A DNA stretch of 64,000 nt, from contig JAEWER010000019.1 in the NCBI GenBank assembly GCA_023389255.1, positions 124,001-188,000 of the forward strand, in the 5' to 3' direction. The first letter of the stretch is position 1. Every line of letters begins with the position of its first letter. Origin of the DNA: Bacillota bacterium. GTDB taxonomy: Bacteria; Bacillota; Clostridia; Saccharofermentanales; DTU023. The position numbers were made by a program, and so were the translations under genes. Shown here piece by piece: positions 52,956-60,849 of the stretch. The notes under the pieces were generated by a model. It was not told where the DNA came from. It saw nothing but the letters and a program-made list of their open reading frames with translations, and did not search any database.

Positions 52956-52987
52956 AAAGTCCTGCTCTTTACGAGCAGGACTTTTTT
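52954..52987. terminator. Bidirectional terminator between the ExbD-like gene (+) and the racemase (-)
   Basis: AAAAAGTCCTGCTC/GAGCAGGACTTTTT stem, TTTAC loop; it overlaps both stop codons. Confidence 0.93.
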
Positions 52988-54060
52988 ACATATACCTTTT
53001 CAACCAAATCGGTTAAAAAAGCTGAATTGATTGCACCATAATTTACATTAAATAAGACTTTATCGCCAACCTTAAGTTCGGGTGAACCCGGCAATAATTC
53101 AACTAAAGTGTGATCAGAAGAAGAGCCGAGCACAGCGAAGTGCGGTTCAGCTGGAGTAATATCTCCCATGCCAAAATCTTGCTTGCCTAAAGCTACTAAA
53201 CAGCGACGAATAATACCTCTATCCTTAGGTCTCTCTAATTGTTTGCCAAAAGCATTCAAGCCCATTTTTCCTTCAGATAAAGATGGTTTATCGATTCGCT
53301 CAATAACTTCAGCTTCCAAACGGCAAAGGTTGTGCTTCAAATTAGGAAATAACTGGCCGGTATTAACATCATTTCCGCGAAGCAGGCATTCACCAACTCG
53401 TAACTGGGTTATGCCTATTGGCAGGCTCTCATCTAAGAGCATGTAGACATTGGCAGAGTTACCACCAGAAATTATCTCGCAAGGAATGGTGCAACGTTTT
53501 TCTACAGTGTTTGCTACGCTCAACAGTTGTTGCATCTTATCGATATCTGGAATAATGGCACCAAGACAAGCGTGGTTGGTACCGATGCCCTTGAATTCTA
53601 ATCCTTTATATTCATGCAGTATCGTATTGACTAAAGGAACAATGTCTTGCGGGAAAAGTCCCTCGCGCCTATCGCCTAACTCCACCATCAAGATAACGCC
53701 GTGTTTTTTATTTTGCCGTAGTGCTTCTTGGTTTAGCAGGCGCAGAGTTTCTTTTTCACTATTACAGCTGATATCAGAATAGGATACAACTTCTTTTATT
53801 TCTGACTTAGCGGGCATACGGATGAGTATGCGAGTTATATCAGTTAGTTCAAGCTGAGTGTAACGCTTAAAATTGGTTAGGCGTGAGTCACAGAAAGCTC
53901 TGCACCCTGCATCGTAGAGAGCTTGTACCAGCTTAGGGTCAGCCCCAAAGCTTTTTGTCACACAAGCGATGGTAACATTTCTTTTAGCACCAATATTTTG
54001 TAACTTGCTATAGTTGTACTTGAGCTCTTCGATGTTGATCAATAAACGTGGTGTAGACAT
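52969..54060 (-). CDS. Alanine/ornithine racemase-family PLP enzyme
   Basis: 363 residues of the fold-type III PLP racemase family that includes ornithine racemase of Stickland clostridia. The PLP Lys is in IACVTKSFGADP near residue 35; SGGNSANVYM is the phosphate-binding region, and GITQLRVGECLLRGNDV matches the YxRxGxxLYG-like segment. Length is between alanine racemase and the short YggS proteins and fits Orr. The start has AGGAGGTATCG before the ATG. Together with the D-proline reductase downstream it suggests D-amino-acid catabolism, but the substrate is not proven. It is alone on the minus strand between convergent and divergent neighbours. Confidence 0.82.
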   Translation of the reverse strand: MSTPRLLINIEELKYNYSKLQNIGAKRNVTIACVTKSFGADPKLVQALYDAGCRAFCDSRLTNFKRYTQLELTDITRILIRMPAKSEIKEVVSYSDISCNSEKETLRLLNQEALRQNKKHGVILMVELGDRREGLFPQDIVPLVNTILHEYKGLEFKGIGTNHACLGAIIPDIDKMQQLLSVANTVEKRCTIPCEIISGGNSANVYMLLDESLPIGITQLRVGECLLRGNDVNTGQLFPNLKHNLCRLEAEVIERIDKPSLSEGKMGLNAFGKQLERPKDRGIIRRCLVALGKQDFGMGDITPAEPHFAVLGSSSDHTLVELLPGSPELKVGDKVLFNVNYGAINSAFLTDLVEKVYVKKSCS

Positions 54061-54146
54061 CGATACCTCCTATTTATATTCAGTGTAGCATCGGAACCCT
54101 ATGATCACAGGGTAAACGATTTTTAATATAGTTTGGAGAACAGAAT

Positions 54147-55526
54147 ATGCGTTTTCATTTGGCTCTTTGGTCAGCTAAAACTGTTAATTGGCTTGTCAAA
54201 AAAATAGCCCCCGGTAGAGGTTCTAACATCGCAGGTGCAGTAGCCTTAAAAATAGATCCTAATTTTGTAAGTAAGTTCAAATTTGATCCCGATAAAATTC
54301 TTTATGTTACGGGTACTAATGGTAAATCGTCTACTACCAATTTAATTGTTCATTTAGCGCAAAATGCAGGTTTAAAAATAATTAGTAATATTGAAGGTGC
54401 AAACATGTTGCCTGGTGTTGCCAATAGCTTGTTACGTGATTGCAGTTTGACTGGCAAGCTAGAAGCGGATTTTTTGGTGATGGAAACAGACGAAAGATCG
54501 CTTCCATTGATCCATAATGCCTTGCCAACCAATAATCTACTGGTAACTAACCTACAAAAAGATCAGGTTGGTAGAAATGGTGACCCTGCATTCATTTACC
54601 GAAAAATCAAACAGGTTGTTACACCTAATACAACCCTATTTCTTAACAACGAAGAACCTAGATCAGCGTCGTTACAATTTTTACCCCACCGCCAACAATA
54701 TTTTTTCAGTGTGGAAAAAAATGCTAGATCTTTTAATAAAGACCCTCAATTACCCACCATGCCTTGTCCACTCACGCACTCAGAGATTGAGTTTAGTTAC
54801 ATGAATGTAGATAATGTTGGACCTTTTAGCAATCGAGATGGCAGTTATAAATCTAAGAGCGAAAGCGAAGTGGACGATAGAATCAGCTCCATCAACTTTG
54901 ACAATCGCACGTTTAATTATGAAGGGCTGGAATTCCACATTCCCTACAATGTCTCGCCCATGCTCTATAACTACGTAGCTGCCTTAAGTATTGCCAAACA
55001 TCTTTTCAAGATAGATCTCAAAGTATGCCAAGCAGCCTTTTTAGCATTTCAAAATATTGATGGAAGATTTGTTGAGTTTAGTTATCGCCATAAAAAAATT
55101 AGATATCTGCGCATCAAACAGGAAAACCCAGATACTTTACAAAACGTATTAAACGTTATTGCCGATGAAAATGAAGAAGCATCCTTGGTATTACACAAAT
55201 TGCAGACAGTAGTTGATTTTAATCCCTTTTATCTCAATAACTTCTTTTGCTTTGATTGTGATATCGAAAGACTGAAAACAGGTAAATTACAGCGCATAGT
55301 TGATGCAGGTAGTTCACATCAAGCAGATTCCATCAACTCCATTATATTGTGGCTTAAGGCAGTGGACTGGCCGGCGGACAAAATGGCAAGTGCCAAAACA
55401 ACCAGCTCTAAAGATTTATTAGATTTGATCAGTCAGCAGCCTGGAGATGTTGTTTATCTCATCACTTATTTAGGCGAATATGAAGCTATGCGAGATCTGA
55501 TTGAAAAGGAGGAAACCTATGCTTAA
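54147..55526 (+). CDS. murT: MurT subunit of lipid II isoglutaminyl synthase (diverged)
   Basis: 459 residues, Mur-ligase type. With GatD it amidates the alpha-carboxyl of D-Glu in lipid II. The start WSAKTVNWLVKKIAPGRGSNIAGAVALKI, the P-loop VTGTNGKSSTTNLI, the ETDERSLPLI block and NLLVTNLQKDQVGRNGD are clear MurT marks. The four-Cys zinc ribbon typical of MurT is lost: only CPLTHSEIEFSYMN remains at its place, without the second Cys pair. The C-terminal ADGRDVSW segment is replaced by VVDFNPFY, while the following FDCDIERL keeps the Asp. It overlaps gatD by 8 bases. Confidence 0.87.
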   Translation: MRFHLALWSAKTVNWLVKKIAPGRGSNIAGAVALKIDPNFVSKFKFDPDKILYVTGTNGKSSTTNLIVHLAQNAGLKIISNIEGANMLPGVANSLLRDCSLTGKLEADFLVMETDERSLPLIHNALPTNNLLVTNLQKDQVGRNGDPAFIYRKIKQVVTPNTTLFLNNEEPRSASLQFLPHRQQYFFSVEKNARSFNKDPQLPTMPCPLTHSEIEFSYMNVDNVGPFSNRDGSYKSKSESEVDDRISSINFDNRTFNYEGLEFHIPYNVSPMLYNYVAALSIAKHLFKIDLKVCQAAFLAFQNIDGRFVEFSYRHKKIRYLRIKQENPDTLQNVLNVIADENEEASLVLHKLQTVVDFNPFYLNNFFCFDCDIERLKTGKLQRIVDAGSSHQADSINSIILWLKAVDWPADKMASAKTTSSKDLLDLISQQPGDVVYLITYLGEYEAMRDLIEKEETYA

Positions 55527-56343
55527 ACTAGCCAGTTTCTTACCTCACATACTCAATTTACAAGGCGACTTTGCCAATGCTAAAGCAATGCAAAAAATAG
55601 CAGAAGCGCATGGTATCTCTTGTCAGCTAGATATTATTGATACCACAGATTTAGCTAACTTCCGTTTCACCAACTATGACATGGTATTTATGGCATCTGG
55701 TGAAGTGGAACAATTTGTTTATATCAAGAGGCAGCTGGAACAGCACGCATTACTTGACGATCTCAAAGAGTTTATTGCTCAAGGCAAGGTGCTACTAGCT
55801 TGTGGCACAACAGTTGCTTTATTTGCTCAATATATTGAGCTGCAAAATGGTGAGAAATGTGAAGGATTGGGGATTTTGCCTATTGAGGCTAAAGAGCGCA
55901 CCCACATTTATGCAGACGATGTTATTAGCAGAGTTCAAATAAAAGATCGGACTTTGCACTTGTGGGGAGCACAAGTGCAGTTAGTAGATTTTACTCAAGT
56001 TAGTGGAGCGAAAGAAGCTTTAAGCACACATGCTAAGCCCTTTGGCGAGCTGTTATATGGCTATGGTGATAACGGTAAAACTAAAACTGAAGGCTGGCAG
56101 CTCGGTAACGCAATTTTTACGTTGCTACATGCGCCGTTGTTGGTTTATAACCCCTGGCTGGGAAGTGCTTTAATACACAGCTATTGTGAAGCAGAGATAA
56201 ATCCATCGATGAAAGCTCTAGATTTTTCAGCCGAACAAGAGTGTGCACGTAATTTTTGTACCTATGTAGTCAACAAACCGCAAGGATTTGCTTCTTACAA
56301 AGCACCAGATTTGGCCACAATTGATTTGAAACTAGAAGCCTAA
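55519..56343 (+). CDS. gatD: GatD subunit of lipid II isoglutaminyl synthase
   Basis: 274 residues from ATG 55519, which has an AAGGAGGAAAC site inside the end of murT. It is a class I glutamine amidotransferase that supplies ammonia to MurT. The nucleophile Cys is in VLLACGTTVALFAQYI, where other GatD proteins have ICGGYQ; the His is in TLLHAPLLVYNP (HGPLL in others). Like MurT it is diverged, but motif spacing and the partner are right. copA follows 15 bases later. Confidence 0.85.
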   Translation: MLKLASFLPHILNLQGDFANAKAMQKIAEAHGISCQLDIIDTTDLANFRFTNYDMVFMASGEVEQFVYIKRQLEQHALLDDLKEFIAQGKVLLACGTTVALFAQYIELQNGEKCEGLGILPIEAKERTHIYADDVISRVQIKDRTLHLWGAQVQLVDFTQVSGAKEALSTHAKPFGELLYGYGDNGKTKTEGWQLGNAIFTLLHAPLLVYNPWLGSALIHSYCEAEINPSMKALDFSAEQECARNFCTYVVNKPQGFASYKAPDLATIDLKLEA

Positions 56344-56358
56344 ATCTTAAGAGTTTTT

Positions 56359-59010
56359 ATGAAACAAATATTCAAGGTAGAAGGTATGACCTGTGCGGCC
56401 TGTGCTTCTACCGTCAAAAAACAGGTAGATAAAGTAGCAAGTGTCGCCAATGTAGAAGTCAATTTACTCGCCCATCAGATGCAACTTGATTTTATCTCTA
56501 GCGATAAAACTGAGTCAGAGATTGCGCTAGACGTAGAACAGGCGGTAACAAAGGCTGGTTACAAAGCATCTTGGCAAAATACTTTAGAGCAGAAAAGAGC
56601 GCAAAGCACAAGCCAAGCTAGCAAAACGCCAATCAGTTTTGTTCAGGAGCAAAAGGAACTTAAACATCGTCTCGTTTATTCGCTAGTTTTCTTATTGGTG
56701 CTTATGTTCTTCTCCATGGGTCCAATGTTGGGCTTAACCTTGCCATTTAGTTTGGGCGAAGTGAACTATGCACCAGTTTTGGCTTTGCTTCAATTTTTGC
56801 TGACACTACCCGTCGTTTTCATCAATCGCACAATTTTTGCGCGGGGATTTAAGTCTTTATTTAATTTAACTCCTAACATGGACTCGCTGATTGCCGTTGG
56901 TTCTGGTGCTGCCTTAGTTTATGGAGTGGTTGTACTAATACAGATGCAAGTTGCTTTGGCAGAGGGTGATGCTAGTAAATTACATCACTACGCTCACCAG
57001 CTTTATTTTGAGTCGGCGGCTATGATTCTAGCGCTGATTACCTTAGGCAAATTTTTGGAAGCTAGAGCCAAAAATAAAACCAGTGGAGCGATAGATAAGC
57101 TCCTAGCTCTTACACCAGATACGGCACACGTAAAACGAGATGGTCAAGAAATAACTCTCCCTGTAGCAGAAATTGTCAAAGGAGACATCGTATTGATACG
57201 CCCAGGCGATAGAATTCCAGTTGATGGCGAAATTACCAGTGGTAATAGTAGCCTAGATGAAGCAGCGCTGACGGGTGAAAGCATGCCTGTTTTTAAGCAG
57301 GTAGGTGATAAGGTGCATGCTGCTAGCATCAACCAAACCGGCAGTTTTGAAATGGTTACCACTCAAATTGGCGAAGATACTGCTTTAGGCAAAATCATTC
57401 AATTGGTTAGTGAAGCTTCTGTAAGTAAAGCACCGATTTCCCGTATTGCAGATAAAATTGCTGGCATTTTTGTACCTGTAGTTATTGGTATTGCAGTAGT
57501 CACTTTCTTGTTCTGGTTAGCTAGTGGTGCAGGCTTTGAACAAGCGTTAAATTTTGCTATCTCTGTGTTGGTTATATCTTGTCCTTGTGCGCTAGGGTTA
57601 GCTACACCAGTTGCTATTATGGTAGGTACAGGTCAGGGAGCGCTTAACCACATCATTTATAAATCTGGAGAAGCCTTAGAAATTATCAATCGTTGTGACA
57701 CTATTGTTTTAGATAAGACAGGCACGATAACGGCTGGTAATCCACAAGTGACAGATATTGTGCTAGCTAAAGATTCCAAGCTCAATGAAAAAGAATTTAT
57801 CCAAACTTTAGCCAGCCTAGAACAAAAGTCAGAACATCCACTAGCACAAGCTATCCGGAATTATGCACATAAAGGTAATAGTGAACTATTTGCGCTTGCC
57901 GAATACGAAACTTTACCTGGACAGGGCATTAAAGGCGTAATTGATGCTGATTCTGATATTAAGGCAAAAGTTGGTTTGAAAACTCTTTATGCCGGTAATC
58001 ACGCGCTTTTAGAACAGCGGGGTCTAGCTACTGAAGATTTACTAGATTTAACTAATCAGTTAGCGTACTCAGGCAAAACACCCCTACACCTTTTTTCTGA
58101 GCAAGAATGGTTAGGAGCGGTAGCGGTTGCAGATACGATCAAAAATACCAGCAAACAAGCAATCGCTGAGCTAAAAAAGCGAGGGTTCACAGTCTATATG
58201 TTGACTGGTGATCATGAACAGACTGCGAAAGCTATTGCACAGGAAGTTTGCGTTGATCACGTTATTGCAGAAGTTATGCCCGAAGATAAAGCCACTACCA
58301 TTCGTCAATTACAGAATGAAAGTAGACGCGTAATCATGGTGGGTGATGGCATCAACGATGCACCTGCTTTGACTTTGGCTGATGTAGGTATGGCTATTGC
58401 CAATGGCACCGATGTAGCAATAGAAGCTGCTGATGTTGTTTTAATGCGAAGCGATTTACTTGATGTAGTTACAGCTTGTAAATTGAGTCAACAGACGATT
58501 AAAAACATTAAAGAAAATCTGTTCTGGGCGTTTTTCTACAATGTGCTAGGTATACCGATTGCAGCAGGCGTTTTTTATCCGCTTTGGCATCTGACGTTAA
58601 ATCCGATGTTGGCAGCCTTAGCTATGAGTTTGTCATCCCTTTTTGTTGTAAGTAATGCGTTACGACTACGTTACTTCAATGGTGCTAAAGTAAAGGCCGA
58701 AGTAGTAAAAGAATCTCAAGAAATTGAAGTAGCGATCAGAACTATAGCTAGAGCGAAAGTAGAAGATCAAAAGTTTGAGTTAGGAGGAACGATGCAAAAG
58801 ATTTTAACTATCCCAGGTATGATGTGCCAGAACTGTGCTAAGCATGTTAAAAGTGCTTTAGAGAAATTAGAAAATATTACGTCAGTAGAGATTGACTTAA
58901 CCAACAAGACCGCTACGCTAGAAATGAGGCAAGAGATCAGCGATCAAGAGTTGACAGAAGCAATCGCTTCCGCTGATTATGAAGTTACAGAAATTAAAGT
59001 CTCTCAATAG
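56359..59010 (+). CDS. copA: Copper-exporting P1B-type ATPase with N- and C-terminal metal-binding domains
   Basis: 883 residues. An N-terminal HMA domain ([12 protein letters not shown], residues 8-19), eight membrane helices with the ion-binding CPC in [11 protein letters not shown], the phosphorylation site DKTGTIT, actuator LTGES and hinge [10 protein letters not shown]. Uniquely for many CopA proteins, a second HMA domain ([17 protein letters not shown]) is fused at the C-terminus. The Met after an internal AGGAGG site marks the start of that domain; see the copZ entry. It exports Cu(I) from the cytosol. It follows gatD by 15 bases. Confidence 0.95.
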   Translation: MKQIFKVEGMTCAACASTVKKQVDKVASVANVEVNLLAHQMQLDFISSDKTESEIALDVEQAVTKAGYKASWQNTLEQKRAQSTSQASKTPISFVQEQKELKHRLVYSLVFLLVLMFFSMGPMLGLTLPFSLGEVNYAPVLALLQFLLTLPVVFINRTIFARGFKSLFNLTPNMDSLIAVGSGAALVYGVVVLIQMQVALAEGDASKLHHYAHQLYFESAAMILALITLGKFLEARAKNKTSGAIDKLLALTPDTAHVKRDGQEITLPVAEIVKGDIVLIRPGDRIPVDGEITSGNSSLDEAALTGESMPVFKQVGDKVHAASINQTGSFEMVTTQIGEDTALGKIIQLVSEASVSKAPISRIADKIAGIFVPVVIGIAVVTFLFWLASGAGFEQALNFAISVLVISCPCALGLATPVAIMVGTGQGALNHIIYKSGEALEIINRCDTIVLDKTGTITAGNPQVTDIVLAKDSKLNEKEFIQTLASLEQKSEHPLAQAIRNYAHKGNSELFALAEYETLPGQGIKGVIDADSDIKAKVGLKTLYAGNHALLEQRGLATEDLLDLTNQLAYSGKTPLHLFSEQEWLGAVAVADTIKNTSKQAIAELKKRGFTVYMLTGDHEQTAKAIAQEVCVDHVIAEVMPEDKATTIRQLQNESRRVIMVGDGINDAPALTLADVGMAIANGTDVAIEAADVVLMRSDLLDVVTACKLSQQTIKNIKENLFWAFFYNVLGIPIAAGVFYPLWHLTLNPMLAALAMSLSSLFVVSNALRLRYFNGAKVKAEVVKESQEIEVAIRTIARAKVEDQKFELGGTMQKILTIPGMMCQNCAKHVKSALEKLENITSVEIDLTNKTATLEMRQEISDQELTEAIASADYEVTEIKVSQ
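58792..59010 (+). CDS. copZ: Nested CopZ-like copper chaperone (internal start within copA)
   Basis: 72 residues from ATG 58792, in the same frame as copA and ending at the same stop. The ATG is preceded by TTAGGAGGAACG, a near-perfect ribosome site, unusual inside a coding region. The product would be a free HMA domain ([17 protein letters not shown]...), the size and sequence type of CopZ. CopZ delivers Cu(I) to CopA. The open reading and ribosome site are visible; separate production is inferred. Confidence 0.6.
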   Translation: MQKILTIPGMMCQNCAKHVKSALEKLENITSVEIDLTNKTATLEMRQEISDQELTEAIASADYEVTEIKVSQ

Positions 59011-59030
59011 TGAGAGCCAAAGAGGTACTT

Positions 59031-59261
59031 ATGATTACAAAAAAACTATTCCACTCAATTGATGAATTGCAGCTGGTCCAATATTACGCAACTTTGTCAC
59101 CCAGTGATGTTGGCTTTCACTCAGAAGATGGTCGCATTATTGTCGATGCCAAGAGTTTTATTGGTCTGTTTGGCTTAAACTTTGCAGAACCCATTTTAGT
59201 GGTAAGTGAAGATGAGGAATTCCATAAAAAAATTAAAGGAATCGGTGAGACCTTAGAATAG
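59031..59261 (+). CDS. HPr-like protein without the phospho-His loop
   Basis: 76 residues from ATG 59031 (AGAGGT site); the extra frame upstream is leader. The fold pattern is HPr: HSIDELQLVQYYATLSPSDVGFHSEDGRIIVDAKSFIGLFGLNFAEPILVV. The active-site His15 segment (GIHARP) is absent, while the Ser46 region AKSIMGL is kept as AKSFIGLFGL. It is therefore like the small Crh-type regulators of Firmicutes rather than a phosphotransferase carrier. It lies 20 bases after copA and before a terminator. Confidence 0.8.
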   Translation: MITKKLFHSIDELQLVQYYATLSPSDVGFHSEDGRIIVDAKSFIGLFGLNFAEPILVVSEDEEFHKKIKGIGETLE

Positions 59262-59287
59262 AACACCATTTCTAAGATAGCTAGCAA

Positions 59288-59320
59288 AAGGGGCAAAACC
59301 GCTGTGTCGAGCCCCTTTTT
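59288..59320 (+). terminator. Terminator after the HPr-like gene
   Basis: AAGGGGC/GCCCCTT stem with a 16-base loop, followed by TTTTTCTTTTTTT. Confidence 0.8.
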
Positions 59321-59411
59321 CTTTTTTTCAATACAAAAAGCTAGCTCAGAATGGATCTGTTAGCTAATAATAAAATAACGTTATAAGTAATATTCTTTGT
59401 AGGGTACTAGA

Positions 59412-59439
59412 TTGACATTGGAGTTATAGGTACTAAAAT
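59412..59439 (+). promoter_or_regulatory. Promoter of the prd operon
   Basis: Consensus TTGACA (59412-59417), a 16-base spacer and TAAAAT (59434-59439), 80 bases before prdC. It is a sigma-A-type promoter; no -24/-12 (GG-N10-GC) sequence for sigma-54 was seen, although clostridial prd genes are often under the sigma-54 activator PrdR. Confidence 0.6.
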
Positions 59440-59518
59440 TTAGTTGTAAACGTTTAGAAAGAGGCGCTATTTTGGTTGTCTTATAAACGTTAAGGTAAAG
59501 GTAAGAAGGAGGTAGCGC

Positions 59519-60838
59519 GTGAAACAAGTTGTCATTCCAACGAAGCAACACGTAGGCGCGCCATGCGAGGCGATTGTATCGCCAGGCCACCCAGTTAAGC
59601 GCGGGGAGCTAATCGCTAAGCCACAAGGCTTAGGTGCCAATATTCACTCAAGTGTTACTGGTGAAGTTGTAGAAGTAACTCCCGAGCGCATCGTGATCGA
59701 ATATGATCCGCAAACCTTTAATGCATCTGAATTTGTACCGATCGATGAGACGGCAAATAATCTAGAGAAAATTGCTCTGGCAGGCATTGTAGGTTCAGGT
59801 GGTGCAGGTTTCCCAGCACATGTCAAATATGCTAAGCCTGTCGTTGGTGGATACGTTATTGCAAATGCCGCCGAGTGTGAACCGTTGCTAGAGCACAACA
59901 TTCATTACATTGAGCAACATGCCGACGAACTTATTAGAGGCATGCACTACTTGCTCGAACTAACCCAAGCAGCTAAAGCCTATATCGCTATTAAACCCAA
60001 GCATCGTGAAGCGGTGGCTTGTTTGTTTAAAGCTATTCGTGCAGCTAAGTCACCGGTAGAAGTTAAATTACTTCCGGATATGTATCCTGCTGGTGATGAG
60101 CGTGTGGTCATCCGTGAGTTGGTTGGAGTTACTTTAGTTCCTGGTCAATTACCCATCGAAGCTAATTGCATCGTTTCCAATGTAGAAACCATCAAAAACA
60201 TCGTTAGAGCGATTGAGTTGAACAAACCCGTAATCGACAAAGATGTAACAGTTGGTGGCGCAGTGGAACATCACAGCGAAGTTTTCTTTGATGTGCCCAT
60301 CGGTACCGCTGTTGGTGAATTAATTGAGTGTGCTGGTGGTGAGGGTAAACAACACGGAGAAATCGTGTTGGGCGGACCGTTTACTGGGCGCTCAGGTAGC
60401 GAAGAGAGCCCTGTAACCAAAACAACGGGTGGTGTTTTAGTAGCTCTGCCCTTCCCGCAAGAGCATCGCAAAATCGGCATTTTATGCTGTGAGTGTGGTG
60501 CGCAGGAAGATCGCTTAAAAGAAGTGGCAGAAGCGATGGGTGGCACCGTGGTAGCGTCCGAACGGTGCAAAAGAATGGTCGAAGTCGGAGGAAGATACAG
60601 ATGTGAATTGCCGGGCATTTGCCCAGGTCAGGCACAAACTGTGTTCGCTCTTAAAAAACAAGGTGCGGAGGTGGTGCTAACAGGCACCTGTCAGGATTGA
60701 ACGAACACCGTTATCGGTGTCGCTCCTAGGTTAGGAGTTCCTGTTTACCATCATACGGACCACGTTCTCAGAGCGGCTGGCCACAAGTTATATCGTAGAC
60801 TTCCTACTGATAATCAAGAAAATAAAAAAGATAAATAA
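59519..60838 (+). CDS. prdC: PrdC, RnfC-like electron-transfer selenoprotein of D-proline reductase
   Basis: 439 residues if UGA at 60698-60700 is read as selenocysteine (Sec394). Without it the frame stops after GTCQD; with it the frame continues TNTVIGVAPRLGVPVYHHTD to TAA 60836-60838. The RnfC-like part starts KQVVIPTKQHVGAPCEAIVSPGHP, with GIVGSGGAGFPAHVKYA, NAAECEPLLEHN and Cys-rich GILCCECGAQEDR. PrdC passes electrons to proline reductase and is a known Sec protein in clostridia. A GGAGG site precedes GTG 59519. The 11-base gap to prdA leaves no room for the regulator prdR. Confidence 0.9.
60705..60720 (+). promoter_or_regulatory. Candidate bacterial SECIS hairpin of prdC
   Basis: ACACCG/CGGTGT perfect 6-base stem with a TTAT loop, beginning 5 bases after the UGA. 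Bacterial SECIS elements lie directly downstream of the Sec codon within the coding region. The loop lacks the G-U of the Escherichia coli element, so recognition by SelB is an inference. Confidence 0.45.
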
Positions 60839-60849
60839 GGAGGAAGCCC

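Noticed and set aside
60698..60700. Stop codon ending prdC at UGA
   Set aside because: The downstream codons continue the PrdC protein pattern and PrdC is a known selenoprotein; the stop is read as Sec.
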